A stretch of DNA of 64,000 nt from Macrothele yani (GCA_039090855.1 CM077034.1:223102331-223166330); one strand, 5' to 3'; shown: positions 1 through 10,423, counted from the first letter of the stretch. Notes: generated by a model from the sequence alone, not told the origin. A program made the numbers and translations.

Positions 1-721
1 ATAACCAAGCCGATAACCACGCCGCATGGCATCTTTGGCTTGGGAGTGCAAACTGATGGTTTAAGTTAAAAAACTAAGAAATGATTTGCAACGGTAACTA
101 TGTTCATAATCGACAGTCTCCTGATTTAAGTTTTTCGTTGTTTATTCTTGACTAAACACGCAACTAAGACATTAATGATGGTTCACGAATATATAATAAA
201 CATAGAACGAATGAGTTATTGTTAACAATGAACTTTGCTTTCTATTTAGTCTGTTTTAAACAGTCTTACCATGACTAATATAATATTCCTTTTAGGAGGT
301 TCGCACAGCACACAGCTTATTCCGACGAGAATCATTTTAGACGGTGATAATACATGTACTCTTTTAGAGCACTTTTGTAAGAACAACAAATATCGTGTTC
401 ACACACAGCGAAACGACGACGCCATCTTGTCTCCTCACTCTGTCAATTGTCCAGGGTTGTGACCCCATAATTCTTTGCGACACACCGCTTGCTGGCTGCC
501 TGACATCAACGCAATCGTAAACACACTTGCAGAAGATGTCCGATACTGCCCGACATTACAATAGTGTTATACACGTAATTTTTTACAGCTTTTTGTGCCA
601 CCTATTAAAATAAATTGAAAAACGAACATTTCGTGCGAATTTTTGCTTGTATTTGAAGGCTACTAAGTGGAATTCTGTAAACAACAAGATTTATTTTGCA
701 AAAATGAAATGATCAAACACA
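1..721. other. AT-rich flank without recognisable gene
   Basis: No convincing coding sequence, RNA gene or repeat was seen. Short open frames here (for example 271-462 on the plus strand) have no recognisable motif. The stretch ends at the TA dinucleotide that flanks the Tc1 element to its right. Confidence 0.5.
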
Positions 722-723
722 TA

Positions 724-751
724 CACTGCTGGACAATTGCTAAGGACGGAT
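724..751 (+). repeat. Left terminal inverted repeat of the Tc1 element
   Basis: 28 bp starting CACTG, directly after the TA at 722-723. It pairs with 2227-2254 with a single mismatch (T versus C at the seventh position). In Tc1 elements this is the transposase binding and cleavage site. Confidence 0.93.
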
Positions 752-962
752 CATAAACGGCTATATAGCGCATAAAAAAGTAAGTGTGGTTGGATGCCAA
801 GTGAAATAAAATAATGTCAGAATGCCAGGACATTACAAGAAAGACAATTTATTGTGCTCTGAAATCCAGAAGGCTTTGGAACGTGTTCAAGGGACAAACA
901 GGCCATTTTGTGCAGAATACGTAAACGTGAAAAATGCAATTACCGTCTGCAGGCGTAAGATG

Positions 963-1994
963 TCAATACGGGATATGGCCACCATGGAGGGCGATGCAAG
1001 ATTCCACACGTCGTGTCATGCTTTGCACAACATTATCAAGCAGCTGTTGGGGTAATTTATCCCATTCCTCTGTCAGTGCACGGATGAGGGTGTCCTTGTT
1101 TATTGGAGGGCATTGGCGACCAGCAAGACTCCTCCCCAAAGCATCCCACACATTTTCAATGGGATTCAGATCTGGAGAACGTGCTGGCCATACGAGGCGT
1201 TGAATATCCTCGCTCTCAAGACACTCCTGGACAGCGACTGTTCGATGACATGTTGCGTTGTCGTCCATGAAAATGAATCTATCACCGACAGCACCACGGA
1301 ACATGCGAACATGAGGTAGCAGAACATCATTAATGTATCGTTGGCCAGTCATAGTCCCAGTTGGAAGCACATAGAGGGACGTACGGCCATTGATTATGAT
1401 GCCAGCCCATACCATGACACTACATGTCGGATATCGGTCCCTTTCCTGTATGTTTGCTGGACAATATGCAGTACCACTATCACGCCAGATCAGTTGTCGT
1501 CGACAATCAGACGATAGACTGTATCTACTCTCATCTGAGAAGAGGACAGCAGACCAGTCGTTATCAGTCGAATTGCGATGTTGATGGCACCATTGCAAAC
1601 GGGCGGTACGGTGACGTCTGGACAATGGGATGCACACAACAGGACGGCGGGCGTATAGTCCTCCTTCATGCAAACATCTGGCTACAGTTTTTCGGGAGAT
1701 CCGCTTGCCAGTAGCAGCCATAAACTGATTTGCTACCTCACTAGCTGTGCTGCGCCGGTGTCTTTTTGTTGATAGCACTATGTACCGATCTTCTGCAGGT
1801 GTCGTACTGCGAACACGACCTCCCCCGTGACGTTTGCTACACTCTCCATTTGTTTGAAATGATTTCCAAAGCCTTGAAACAACACTGTGGCTGACGTCGA
1901 ACTCCCTGGCAACATCTGTTATTTTTCGCCCTTCTTCAATCTTGCCAATAATACGGCCACGCGTAAAATCATCTAGGTGATGTCGGGAAGACAT
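963..1994 (-). CDS. Tc1-family transposase, DD34E, intact (343 aa)
   Basis: It should catalyse cut-and-paste transposition of the surrounding element in the nucleus. The start MSSRHHLDDFTRGRIIGK at 1994 is chosen because it gives the usual Tc1 length and begins the N-terminal helix-turn-helix; the frame stays open upstream to 2147, adding 51 unlikely residues. In order one sees a first helix-turn-helix (about residues 8-50, ending SVVSRLWKSFQ), a linker with GGGRVRSTTPAEDRYIV, a second DNA-binding part (SRKTVARCLHEGG), and the catalytic triad: D in LFSDESRYSL, D in FMDDNATCH, and E in SPDLNPIENVWD, with 34 residues between the last two. The protein ends ALHGGHIPY. No frameshift or stop is present and all three catalytic residues are kept. 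Confidence 0.95.
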   Translation of the reverse strand: MSSRHHLDDFTRGRIIGKIEEGRKITDVAREFDVSHSVVSRLWKSFQTNGECSKRHGGGRVRSTTPAEDRYIVLSTKRHRRSTASEVANQFMAATGKRISRKTVARCLHEGGLYARRPVVCIPLSRRHRTARLQWCHQHRNSTDNDWSAVLFSDESRYSLSSDCRRQLIWRDSGTAYCPANIQERDRYPTCSVMVWAGIIINGRTSLYVLPTGTMTGQRYINDVLLPHVRMFRGAVGDRFIFMDDNATCHRTVAVQECLESEDIQRLVWPARSPDLNPIENVWDALGRSLAGRQCPPINKDTLIRALTEEWDKLPQQLLDNVVQSMTRRVESCIALHGGHIPY

Positions 1995-2226
1995 ACTGAA
2001 AATTGCAAGTTCGTCAATTGATTCTTTCCCTTTCAACTTTGCGTTTGAACAACAACGGTCAATACGCGTCAAATCCTTTATATCTCTTATCAGCGCTATG
2101 ACGTCACGAACAAGTTCGGCAATCCAAAATTTGCATACGCACAACACATCTTACTGTATCCCGCACTTATGCTAATTTCCACATTTTCCTGCCTTCCATT
2201 TTATGGTTGCTATCGTTGCAATTGTC

Positions 2227-2254
2227 ATCCGTCCTTAGCAATTGTCCGGCAGTG
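2227..2254 (-). repeat. Right terminal inverted repeat of the Tc1 element
   Basis: 28 bp ending CAGTG and followed by TA (2255-2256). It is the reverse complement of 724-751 apart from one mismatch. Confidence 0.93.
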
Positions 2255-2256
2255 TA

Positions 2257-2549
2257 TTTACTTCTTGTTTGTTTAGCCCGTTAACTTCTTGATGCGCTGA
2301 TAATCGAAAGGCTAGACTTTAAAAAGTTTGGATTTTTAAGAATTTACTTTCACACTGACAATAACTTTTTTGTAAATATAACTAACTTCCTGCGAACTAC
2401 GGAGCTACGAAGTTCAGCAATATGTTTGTTTACAGCAATGCCCTCATATTTCTTTACACAAAAGCTGTTAATTTATTTTGTTTTCAAAATTAACTAATTC
2501 GTGAAAGAGGAAATAGCAGATCACTGATAAATATGTTAATCTTTGAAGG
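2257..2549. other. AT-rich spacer
   Basis: Low-complexity AT-rich sequence between the Tc1 element and the SINE. I see no gene, RNA or repeat in it. Confidence 0.5.
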
Positions 2550-2557
2550 TTGAAATT

Positions 2558-4590
2558 CTCTGATCGTTCGTCCGTAAGGGGTCCGGGTTCGAATCCCGGT
2601 CAGGCATGGATGTTGTGTTTTTCTTACGGCACTGGCTCTCTCCCTTCCCTGGAACCAGTTACCCTAAATTAGGGACGGGCGACTGCTTATAGCCCATTGA
2701 GTTGCTCACGGTGGTCGTTAAACCTCCAATCAATCAATGGATGTTGTGTTTGTCTTACGGCACTGGCTCTCTCCCTTCCCTGGAACCAGTGACCCTAAAT
2801 AAGGGACGGGCGACTGCTTATAGCCCATTGAGTTGCTCACGGTGGTCGTTAAACCTCCAATCAATCAATGGATGCTGTGTTTGTCTTACGGCACTGGCTC
2901 TCTCCCTTCCCTGGAACCAGTGACCCTAAATAAGGGACGGGCGACTGCTTATAGCCCATTGAGTTGCTCACGGTGGTCGTTAAACCTCCAATCAATCAAT
3001 GGATGCTGTGTTTGTCTTACGGCACTGGCTCTCTCCCTTCCCTGGAAGCAGTGACCCTAAATTAGGGACGGGCGACTGCTTATAGCCCATTGAGTTCCTC
3101 ACGGAAGGTCGTTAAACCTCCAATCAATCAATGGATGTTGTGTTTGTCTTACGGCACTGGCTCTCTCCCTTCCCTGGAAGCAGTGACCATAAATTAGGGA
3201 CGGGCGACTGCTTATAGCCCATTGAGTTGCTCACGGTGGTCGTTAAACCTCCAATCAATCAATGGATGTTGTGTTTGTCTTACGGCACTGGCTCTCTCCC
3301 TTCCCTGGAACCAGTGACCCTAAATTAGCGACGGGCGACTGCTTATAGCCCATTGAGTTGCTCACAGTGGTCGTTAAACCTCCAATCAATCAATGGATGT
3401 TGTGTTTGTCTTACGGCACTGGCTCTCTCCCTTCCCTGGAAGCAGTGACCCTAAATTAGGGACGGGCGACTGCTTATAGCTCATTGAGTTGCTCACGGTG
3501 GTCGTTAAACCTCCAATCAATCAATGGATGTTGTGTTTGTCTTACGGCACTGGCTCTCTCCCTTCCCTGGAACCAGTGACCCTAAATTAGGGACGGGCGA
3601 CTGCTTATAGCCCATTGAGTTGCTCACGGTGGTCGTTAAACCTCCAATCAATCAATGGATGTTGTGTTTGTCTTACGGCACTGGCTCTCTCCCTTCCCTG
3701 GAACCAGTGACCCTAAATTAGGGACGGGCGACTGCTTATAGCCCCTTGAGTTGCTCACGGTGGTCGTTAAACCTCCAATCAATCAATGGATGTTGTGTTT
3801 GTCTTACGGCACTGGCTCTCTCCCTTCCCTGGAACCAGTGACCCTAAATAAGGGACGGGCGACTGCTTATAGCCCATTGAGTTGCTCACGGTGGTTGTTA
3901 AACCTCCAATCAATCAATGGATGCTGTGTTTGTCTTACGGCACTGGCTCTCTCCCTTCCCTGGAACCAGTGACCCTAAATAAGGGACGGGCGACTGCTTA
4001 TAGCCCATTGAGTTGCTCACGGTGGTCGTTAAACCTCCAATCAATCAATGGATGTTGTGTTTGTCTTACGGCACTGGCTCTCTCCTTCCCTGGAACTAGT
4101 GACCCTAAATTAGGGACGGGCGACTGCTTATAGCCCATTGAGTTGCTCACGGTGGTCGTTAAACCTCCAATCAATCAATGGATGTTGTGTTTGTCTTACG
4201 GCACTGGCTCTCTCCCTTCCCTGGAACCAGTGACCCTAAATTAGGGACGGGCGACTGCTTATAGCCCATTGAGTTGCTCACGGTGGTCGTTAAACCTCCA
4301 ATCAATCAATGGATGTTGTGTTTGTCTTACGGCACTGGCTCTCTCCCTTCCCTGGAACTAGTGACCCTAAATTAGGGACGGGCGACTGCTTATAGCCCAT
4401 TGAGTTGCTCACGGTGGTCGTTAAACCTCCAATCAATCAATGGATGTTGTGTTTGTCTTACGGCACTGGCTCTCTCCCTTCTCTGGAACCAGTGACCCTA
4501 AATTAGGGACGGGCGTCTGCTTATAGCCCATTGAGTTGCTCACGGTGGTCGTTAAACCTCCAATCAAAAAAAAAAAAAAAAAAAAAAAGA
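2558..4590 (+). mobile_element. tRNA-derived SINE with tandemly amplified body
   Basis: The unit begins with a truncated tRNA-like head: at 2582-2600 a perfect T-arm with B-box (GGTTCGAATCC) is visible, but no A-box is found upstream. The head runs into a 131-bp body repeated about 15 times, and the last copy ends in a poly(A) run (about 4566-4588) instead of the CAATCAATGG junction used by the others. The 8-bp direct repeat TTGAAATT flanks the whole block (2550-2557 and 4591-4598), which would be the target duplication. Diverged single copies of the same body occur at 62040-62150 and perhaps 59999-60060. Read-through open frames inside it are by-products of the repeat. Confidence 0.75.
2606..4566 (+). 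repeat. 131-bp tandem array of SINE body (about 15 units)
   Basis: Units start at ATGGATGTTGTG and repeat every 131 bp (2606, 2737 and so on to about 4440). Each holds the motifs CTGGAACCAGTGACCCTAAA and TTGCTCACGGTGGTCGTTAA. Units differ by scattered point changes (AATTAGG/AATAAGG, ACCAGT/AGCAGT) and rare 1-bp indels, so the array is young but not identical. The unit length is not a multiple of three, so no long frame is sustained. Confidence 0.95.
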
Positions 4591-4716
4591 TTGAAATTAT
4601 TAGTATTTGAAAACCTTTTCCATGGCGTTTATTTACATTCCTTGCTAAAGTGTAACCCGCAGCAGCGATGGCTCTTGGCTCTCGCCTCTTCACCTCTCGC
4701 TGCTTTGGTCCCTGTG

Positions 4717-4738
4717 TGACGTCATTTCGCCAGCCAAT
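4717..4738 (+). promoter_or_regulatory. CRE plus CCAAT-box pair (possible promoter fragment)
   Basis: A perfect CRE palindrome TGACGTCA (4717-4724) lies 9 bp from a CCAAT box (4734-4738) in a locally GC-rich patch. This pairing is common in eukaryotic promoters, but no gene is recognised next to it, so its activity is unknown. Confidence 0.25.
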
Positions 4739-4789
4739 AGCAGCCCATTCCCTAAGTGGCACAACCTAAAGAGATATCTAATAACCTTG

Positions 4790-6782
4790 GTGCCTATAAC
4801 GAACACCAAAGGTGGTCTGGCATTATGGGAAATTGCCCCCCCCCCCACGCCAGGCCCTCTGGACGTGCGATGCTCGACAACAAACCGTTCGTGTTGGTGC
4901 TGACCACGGGGCCTCCGCACACGGATTTGGTGATCGTCTCCTCCAAGACAAAAGCAGGACTCGTGGCTGAAAATCCCCCTCTGCCGTTCTGCGTGGCTCC
5001 ATGACAGTCTGGCACAACGCCAGTGCAGTCTTTGGCGACGATGCACTGCTGTTAAGGGAAGTCATAATGGTTTGTGTGCATGTAGCCGTACGCCGTGCAG
5101 CCGTCTGCCAAATAGTGCTGGCACTAATCAGACGATGCATGGAGGGCACCACTGGTCGCTGAATATCCGCAATCGTGGCTGTTAGGTCACTCCGCCATGT
5201 CGGACAACCCGTCCATCCTCTCTCTCCGTGGTCCGTCTAGGTCTCCCAGACCCTTCCTGTCGCATGTCGGACAACCCGTCCGTCCTCTCTCTCCGTGGTC
5301 CGTCTAGGTCTCCCAGACCCTTCCTGTCGCATGTCGGACAACCCGTCGGTCCTCTCTCTCCGTGGTCCGTCTAGGTCTCCCAGACCCTTCCTGTCGCATG
5401 TCGGACAACCCGTCGGTCCTCTCTCTCCGTGGTCCGTCTAGGTCTCCCAGACCCTTCCTGTCGCATGTCGGACAACCCGTCGGTCCTCTCTCTCCGTGGT
5501 CCGTCTAGGTCTCCCAGACCCTTCCTGTCGCATGTCGGACAACCCGTCCGTCCTCTCTCTCCGTGGTCCGTCTAGGTCTCCCAGACCCTTCCTGTCGCAT
5601 GTCGGACAACCCGTCCGTCCTCTCTCTCCGTGGTCCGTCTAGGTCTCCCAGACCCTTCCTGTCGCATGTCGGACAACCCGTCCGTCCTCTCTCTCCGTGG
5701 TCCGTCTAGGTCTCCCAGACCCTTCCTGTCGCATGTCGGACAACCCGTCGGTCCTCTCTCTCCGTGGTCCGTCTAGGTCTCCCAGACCCTTCCTGTCGCA
5801 TGTCGGACAACCCGTCCGTCCTCTTTCTCCGTGGTCCGTCTAGGTCTCCCAGACCCTTCCCGTCGCATGTCGGACAACCCGTCGGTCCTCTCTCTCCGTG
5901 GTCCGTCTAGGTCTCCCAGACCCTTCCTGTCGCATGTCGGACAACCCGTCGGTCCTCTCTCTCCGTGGTCCGTCTAGGTCTCCCCAGACCCTTCCTGTCG
6001 CATGTCGGACAACCCGTCGGTCCTCTCTCTCCGTGGTCCGTCTAGGTCTCCCAGACCCTTCCTGTCGCATGTCGGACAACCTGCCCGTCCTCTCTCTCCG
6101 TGGTCCGTCTAGGTCTCCCAGACCCTTCCTGTCGCATGTCGGACAACCCGTCCGTCCTCTCTCTCCGTGGTCCGTCTAGGTCTCCCAGACCCTTCCTGTC
6201 GCATGTCGGACAACCCGTCCGTCCTCTCTCTCCGTGGTCCGTCTAGGTCTCCCCAGACCCTTCCTGTCGCATGTCGGACAACCCGTCGGTCCTCTCTCTC
6301 CGTGGTCCGTCTAGGTCTCCCAGACCCTTCCTGTCGCATGTCGGACAACCTGCCCGTCCTCTCTCTCCGTGGTCCGTCTAGGTCTCCCAGACCCTTCCTG
6401 TCGCATGTCGGACAACCCGTCCGTCCTCTCTCTCCGTGGTCCGTCTAGGTCTCCCAGACCCTTCCTGTCGCAGGTCGGACAACCTGCCCGTCCTCTCTCT
6501 CCGTGGTCCGTCTAGGTCTCCCAGACCCTTCCTGTTGCATGTCGGACAACCCGTCCGTCCTCTCTCTCCGTGGTCCGTCTAGGTCTCCCAGACCCTTCCT
6601 GTCGCTGATGCGTGCCTTGATCTATCCACTACTGCCAACAGCGTGCTATGGTTATACCCACATGACCGGTATGGCACGCAATACGGCGATAAGACGGTCC
6701 TGCTTCCCGTAGCTCGACGATGCGGGCCCCTCTCAAACTCCTTCCACTGCTCGAATTGCTTCCGAACTTTTCTCTGGGGCAC
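4790..6782 (-). pseudogene. Tc1-like transposase broken by an internal 67-bp array
   Basis: Reading the minus strand from 6782, the protein begins MPQRKVRKQFEQ, continues after a frameshift with the helix-turn-helix RIVELREAGPSYRRIA and TIARCWQ, then enters the GRPR-type linker GSGRPRRTTEREDRRVV. That linker is repeated about 21 times at DNA level (5199-6605). Beyond the array the catalytic region resumes with RQRLHWRCARLSWSHAERQ (about 5040), the first catalytic site degraded from SDES to SHES (FSHESCFCLGGDD), and GGAISHNARPPLVFV near 4800. The frame then decays, so the second D and the E are missing. The array sits exactly between DNA-binding and catalytic halves. Confidence 0.82.
5199..6605 (-). 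repeat. 67-bp minisatellite derived from Tc1 transposase linker codons
   Basis: About 21 copies of a 67-bp unit containing CGGACAACCCG, CTCTCTCCGTGGTCCG and CCCAGACCCTTCCTGTCGC. On the minus strand one frame of each unit reads GRPRRTTEREDRRVVRH, the AT-hook-like linker of Tc1 transposases. Because 67 is not a multiple of three, the frame shifts at each unit. Within the array a 269-bp block (four units plus one extra C) is duplicated in tandem (5840-6108 and 6109-6377), a second level of amplification. Confidence 0.95.
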
Positions 6783-6857
6783 ACTTCACTTGCAAAGCAT
6801 GCAACCAACACAACAGCACGAGTCGGAATGGCAAGAACGCGCAACGGGATGACCTTA

Positions 6858-8031
6858 CACTGAAGAGCAATTGAATTAGAGACAACTGGCGTTATGCAAA
6901 TGTGGCGCTGTGTGCGGCCCTGTAAATGAAAAGGACATAACGTATGCAGCTATCCGACAATATAAGGAGCGATGCGACGGGAATCAGTAAGAGTCGGACG
7001 CAGTATGGGTAAGACGAAGGATCTAAGCGCATTTGATCGTGGGCAAATTGTCGGGGCCCGACGAATGCGTCACTCCATCTCGGAAGTCGTGCAGGCGCTG
7101 GGATTTTCACGAGCCACTGTGTCACAGGTGCATCGTGAGTGCATCGAATGCGGCAAAACCATCCCTGCAATGGCCAACTGCCGTGGACAATAGCGTGTGG
7201 ATGAGCAGGGTCATCGTCGGCTAGCTCACATTGTAACAGCGTATAGACGGGCCACAGTGCAAGAAATCACTCGGCAAGTTAACGCTGGTGCACAAAAACG
7301 TGTAAGCAGCCACACCATCCAGAACCATCTCCTCTCTATGGGGTACAGAAGCCATCGTCCCACGAGGGTACCGCTGCTGACCGCACACCACAGGGTGCAA
7401 AGATTAGCATGGGCGCGTGAACATCGCCAGTGGACCCTAAACATGTGGAAAAATGTTTCCTGGACTGATGAGTCGAGATTCACGTTGGTACATGCCGATG
7501 ACAGGATACGAGTACGGCGCAAACCACATGAAGCGATGGATCCTTCTTGCCAGCAGGGTACTCTTCAAGCTGGTGGGGGTGGCATTCTCGTCTGAGGACT
7601 GTTTACGTGGATTGAAATGGGACCCCTGGTACGTGTGGCATCGTCCCTCACAGGTTAACGTTCTCAGGATATCCTGGACGACCATTTGCTCCCGTTTGTG
7701 CGTCTTCAACATCCCACTGGGGACCTCATCCCGCAACAAGACAATGCAGCTCCCGAATTGTATCCGAATGGTTGGATGAACACTCCACCGACGTGACCTC
7801 GCTTCCTTGGCCAGCTAGGTCACCTGACCTCAGCACATCTCGGATGCCATGGAGAGAGATGACCCCCTACATCAAATCTTCGTGAACTGTGGGAGCTTGT
7901 TCAGGGGTCGTGGATCCGTATGACTTCCCAACGCTTCCGGTGTCTTGTCGAGTCCATGCCGAGACGAATCAGGCGAAAGGTGGTGCTACACGTTACTAGA
8001 CAGGTATCTCTAATTCAATTGCTTTTCAGTG
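6858..8031 (+). mobile_element. Second Tc1-type transposon, decayed
   Basis: Terminal inverted repeats of about 30 bp start CACTGAARAGCAATTGAAT (6858 and, inverted, 8031) and are flanked by TA (6856-6857 and 8032-8033). The 1,174-bp element carries a plus-strand transposase gene with several frameshifts. It abuts the start of the broken 67-bp-array Tc1 gene on its left. Confidence 0.93.
7005..7990 (+). pseudogene. Tc1-family transposase pseudogene
   Basis: The start MGKTKDLSAFDRGQIVGARR at 7005 leads into a helix-turn-helix (SISEVVQALGFSRATVSQVH). A stop at 7193 and a frame change follow, then DEQGHRRLAHIVTAYRRATV, the second DNA-binding part (SSHTIQNHLLSMGYRS) and the first catalytic D in SWTDESRFTL (about 7465). 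After another frameshift near 7595 a QDNAA second-D site is visible around 7740, while the third site is degraded to SPDLSTSRMPW. The end ESMPRRIRRKV (about 7970) is typical of Tc1 C-termini. Multiple frameshifts make it non-functional. Confidence 0.9.
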
Positions 8032-8033
8032 TA

Positions 8034-8342
8034 TATAGCCTGTCAGGCAGATCACTACGACCCCTCCTTGCTGGCGTCACATGTGCGGCCAAGAGTGATT
8101 CTTGAACATTTGCATGTCTCAGAATGTCAAATCTACCCACTAAGTTTCATTCCTGTCAGTTGTTTTCTTTTGGGTGCAACTATTTTTTTTTTTTGGAAAT
8201 TAGTGTACATGAGCAGTGGTTGCTGTGGCTTTTTATTGTTTTTGCCAAATTATTTTTTTTTTTTTTTTTAAGTCGCCATTTTTTTTCACTTTCCATTGGA
8301 AATATATGTAAAACCATAAATTGTTACAATAGTAAAAAAACA
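8034..8342. other. T-rich low-complexity spacer
   Basis: Several long T runs (about 8188-8195 and 8251-8270) and otherwise AT-rich sequence. No gene is supported; the long open frame across it (8124-8714) is the antisense of the LINE that follows. Confidence 0.5.
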
Positions 8343-8352
8343 ATAGGTTATA

Positions 8353-9755
8353 TCATCATCATCATCATCATCATTGTCAACCATTATCAATCCACTGCTG
8401 GACGAAGGTCTCCCCAAGTTTCCTCCACAACGGTCTGTCTTGTGCCAGTCTCCTCCATGTCGCCCCGCATACTTTCGAATTTCATCCACCCATGTGGTCT
8501 TCTTCTGGGTCTTTTCCTGTCCCTTGGAATCCAATCTAAAATTTCGGCTGTCCATCGATGGTCTGTCCTTCTGGCAGTATGTCCAGCCCATTGCCATTTC
8601 AGGGATTTAACTCTGATCATGATGTCTTCCACTCTTGTCATTTTTCGGATCCACGAGTTCCTCTTCTTATCTCTCCTGGTTACACCAAGCATGCACCTCT
8701 CCATGCTGCTTTGAGTTGTCTGCAGCCGTTGTATGTCTCTTTTAGTTAAGGTCCACGTCTCTGCACCATACGTAAGCACTGGAAGGATGCATTGATCAAA
8801 CACTTTTCTTTTAAGACATAATGGCATATTGCTCTTGAAAATTATGCTGTTTCTTCCAAAAGCTCTCCAGGCAAGTTTTGTACGCCGATTAATTTCTTCA
8901 CCAATGTGACCCTCACTTGATATCTGCTGTCCAAGATAAACGTACGTTTCTGTTATCTCCAGCTTTTTTCCATCAATCGATAAATCTTCATTTCTTGTAA
9001 AAGCATTGAACATAACTTTTGTCTTCTGAAAGTTCATTTTTAATCCCACTTCTTTACTCTTGTCGGCAAGTTCCTGGATCATACTCTGCAGCTCTGATGG
9101 GCTAGTTGCAAAAATGACTACGTCATCAGCAAAACGAAGGTGGGTTAGATAATCTCCATTAATCTTTATCCCCTTGTTTTCCCAGCTCAGTGATTGAAAA
9201 ACACCCTCCAATGTGGCATTAAAGAGCTTCGGAGATATGGTGTCACCTTGTCTCACTCCCTTTCCAATTTTTATGTGTGTTGTATTTTCAAACAGCCGAA
9301 TCTTTGCACTTGCATTTTCATAGATGTTATTAATAATATTAATGTATGCATCTTCAATACCGCAGGATTTCAGAGCCATTGCAACTGCTGATGGTTTCAC
9401 CGAATCAAAGGCTTTTTCATAATCGATAAAAGCCATGCACAATGGAAGTTCATATTCCCTCGCTCTTTCAATTAGTTCTCTCAGTACGTGGATATGATCT
9501 ATTGTGCTGTAGCCACTCCTGAATCCAGCTTGTTCTCTCGGTTGAGCCATGTCCAGTGTTACCTTCAAGCGGTGTGAAAGAACTTTAGTGAAGATTTTAT
9601 AAACTACTGATAGGAGGCTGATAGGTCTGTAGTTTCCGAGATCCTCAATGTTACCTTTCTTATGTAGCAGGATCATTGTAGCGGTGTTCCAATCCTCAGG
9701 AATCTTTCCTTCATTAAGGCATCGAGTGAAAATCTGGGCGAGTATAGATTGTTAT
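8353..9755 (-). mobile_element. 5'-truncated RTE-type LINE with 10-bp target duplication
   Basis: The LINE lies on the minus strand, ends in a (GAT)n tail (8352-8374) as RTE-type elements often do, and is truncated at its 5' side inside the reverse transcriptase. A 10-bp direct repeat ATAGGTTATA flanks it (8343-8352 and 9756-9765). That fits target-primed reverse transcription. A second, rearranged copy is at 40290-41114. Confidence 0.88.
8387..9753 (-). pseudogene. RTE-type reverse transcriptase, nearly complete RT domain
   Basis: The frame is open from the truncation point at 9753 (QSILAQIFTRCLNEGK) to 8387. RT motifs in order: NYRPISLLSVVYKIF, QAGFRSGYSTIDHI, AFIDYEKAFDSV (first catalytic D), KGVRQGDTISPKLF, LRFADDVVIF (catalytic DD), and the downstream YLGQQISSEGH and ILPVLTYGAETW typical of RTE relatives. 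No stop interrupts the RT. Near the C-terminus a small deletion shifts the frame after RRRPHG, replacing the normal WVDEIRKYAG-type end seen in the 41-kb copy. The N-terminal endonuclease is absent through truncation. Confidence 0.9.
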
Positions 9756-10012
9756 ATAGGTTATATATAGATTATTTACAATGATGCAGCAAAATATTAT
9801 GTTACTAGGTGAAAGCCCGTCAATAATGACGTGGGAAAATGAGTAATTTTTAATAACCAGGTATTCTTTTTATTTGGGATGTCCAAATGTGAAAGTATGT
9901 TTCATGAACATTAAAACAAACAAACAAAAAAAAAAGTATTGATTAAGGCAGGGATTCGACAGTTAAAACTGGCAGGCACTAACATTTTCCCAGTGTCCGT
10001 TCACCGCACAAC

Positions 10013-10392
10013 CGATGTTTTTGCAGTTGTGTGATGTGAAGCAAAATGTTGTTAGCAAGGTGGAGACCAATATGCTTCGGTGGTTTGGCCATGTTGAAAG
10101 AATGAGTGATGAAATGCTTACTAAGAAAATCTTTTCAGCCCAAGTGGCAGGAAGGAAAGGCAGAGGAAGACATGGGTGGATCAGATTCAGGAGTGTCTGC
10201 ATGAGAAAAAGATTATGAGTATGAAGTATAAAAGATCTTGTGTACGGCGTGTAATGGATATCAGTGAAGCACGAGTTGTATGTCAAGATCGCTGTAAATG
10301 GAGAAGTTTGATACGACAACAATAAGTAAAAATATCTGATGTTTGTATTTCTTTTTGGAGCTAACCTCTGAATCTCAGAGAACAGCTTAGTG

Positions 10393-10394
<2 letters not shown>
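10013..10394 (+). mobile_element. 3' fragment of an RTE-like LINE (TATG-tail family)
   Basis: The piece starts inside the C-terminal coding part (QLCDVKQNVVSKVETNMLRW) and runs through SLIRQQ and stop into a short 3' UTR ending in the hairpin AACCTCTGAATCTCAGAG and then (TATG)n. A small deletion in the GRGRPRKTW region shifts the frame (KGRGRHGWI). It is followed head-to-tail by two more copies of the same 3' region. Confidence 0.85.

Positions 10395-10423
<29 letters not shown>

Larger units (their letters stand above)
724..2254 (-). mobile_element. Complete Tc1-type DNA transposon with TA target duplication
   Basis: A 1,531-bp element is bounded by 28-bp terminal inverted repeats (724-751 and 2227-2254) that differ at one position and begin CACTGCYGGACAATTGC. 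It is flanked on both sides by TA (722-723 and 2255-2256), the target duplication made by Tc1/mariner transposases. It carries one uninterrupted transposase gene on the minus strand. Matching ends, TA flanks and an intact gene indicate a young, possibly still mobile copy. This is the only apparently autonomous element in the window. Confidence 0.95.

Noticed and set aside
2702..4133. Repeated 73-83 codon open frames with MLTVVVKPPINQWMLC
   Set aside because: Translation of the 131-bp SINE array; frames stop within two units because 131 is not a multiple of three.
5898..6448. Plus-strand 93-codon frames repeated in the 67-bp array
   Set aside because: Antisense of the Tc1 linker repeat; the biologically meaningful frame is on the minus strand.
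8124..8714. Plus-strand 196-codon open frame
   Set aside because: It covers low-complexity T runs and then the antisense of the RTE LINE coding sequence.
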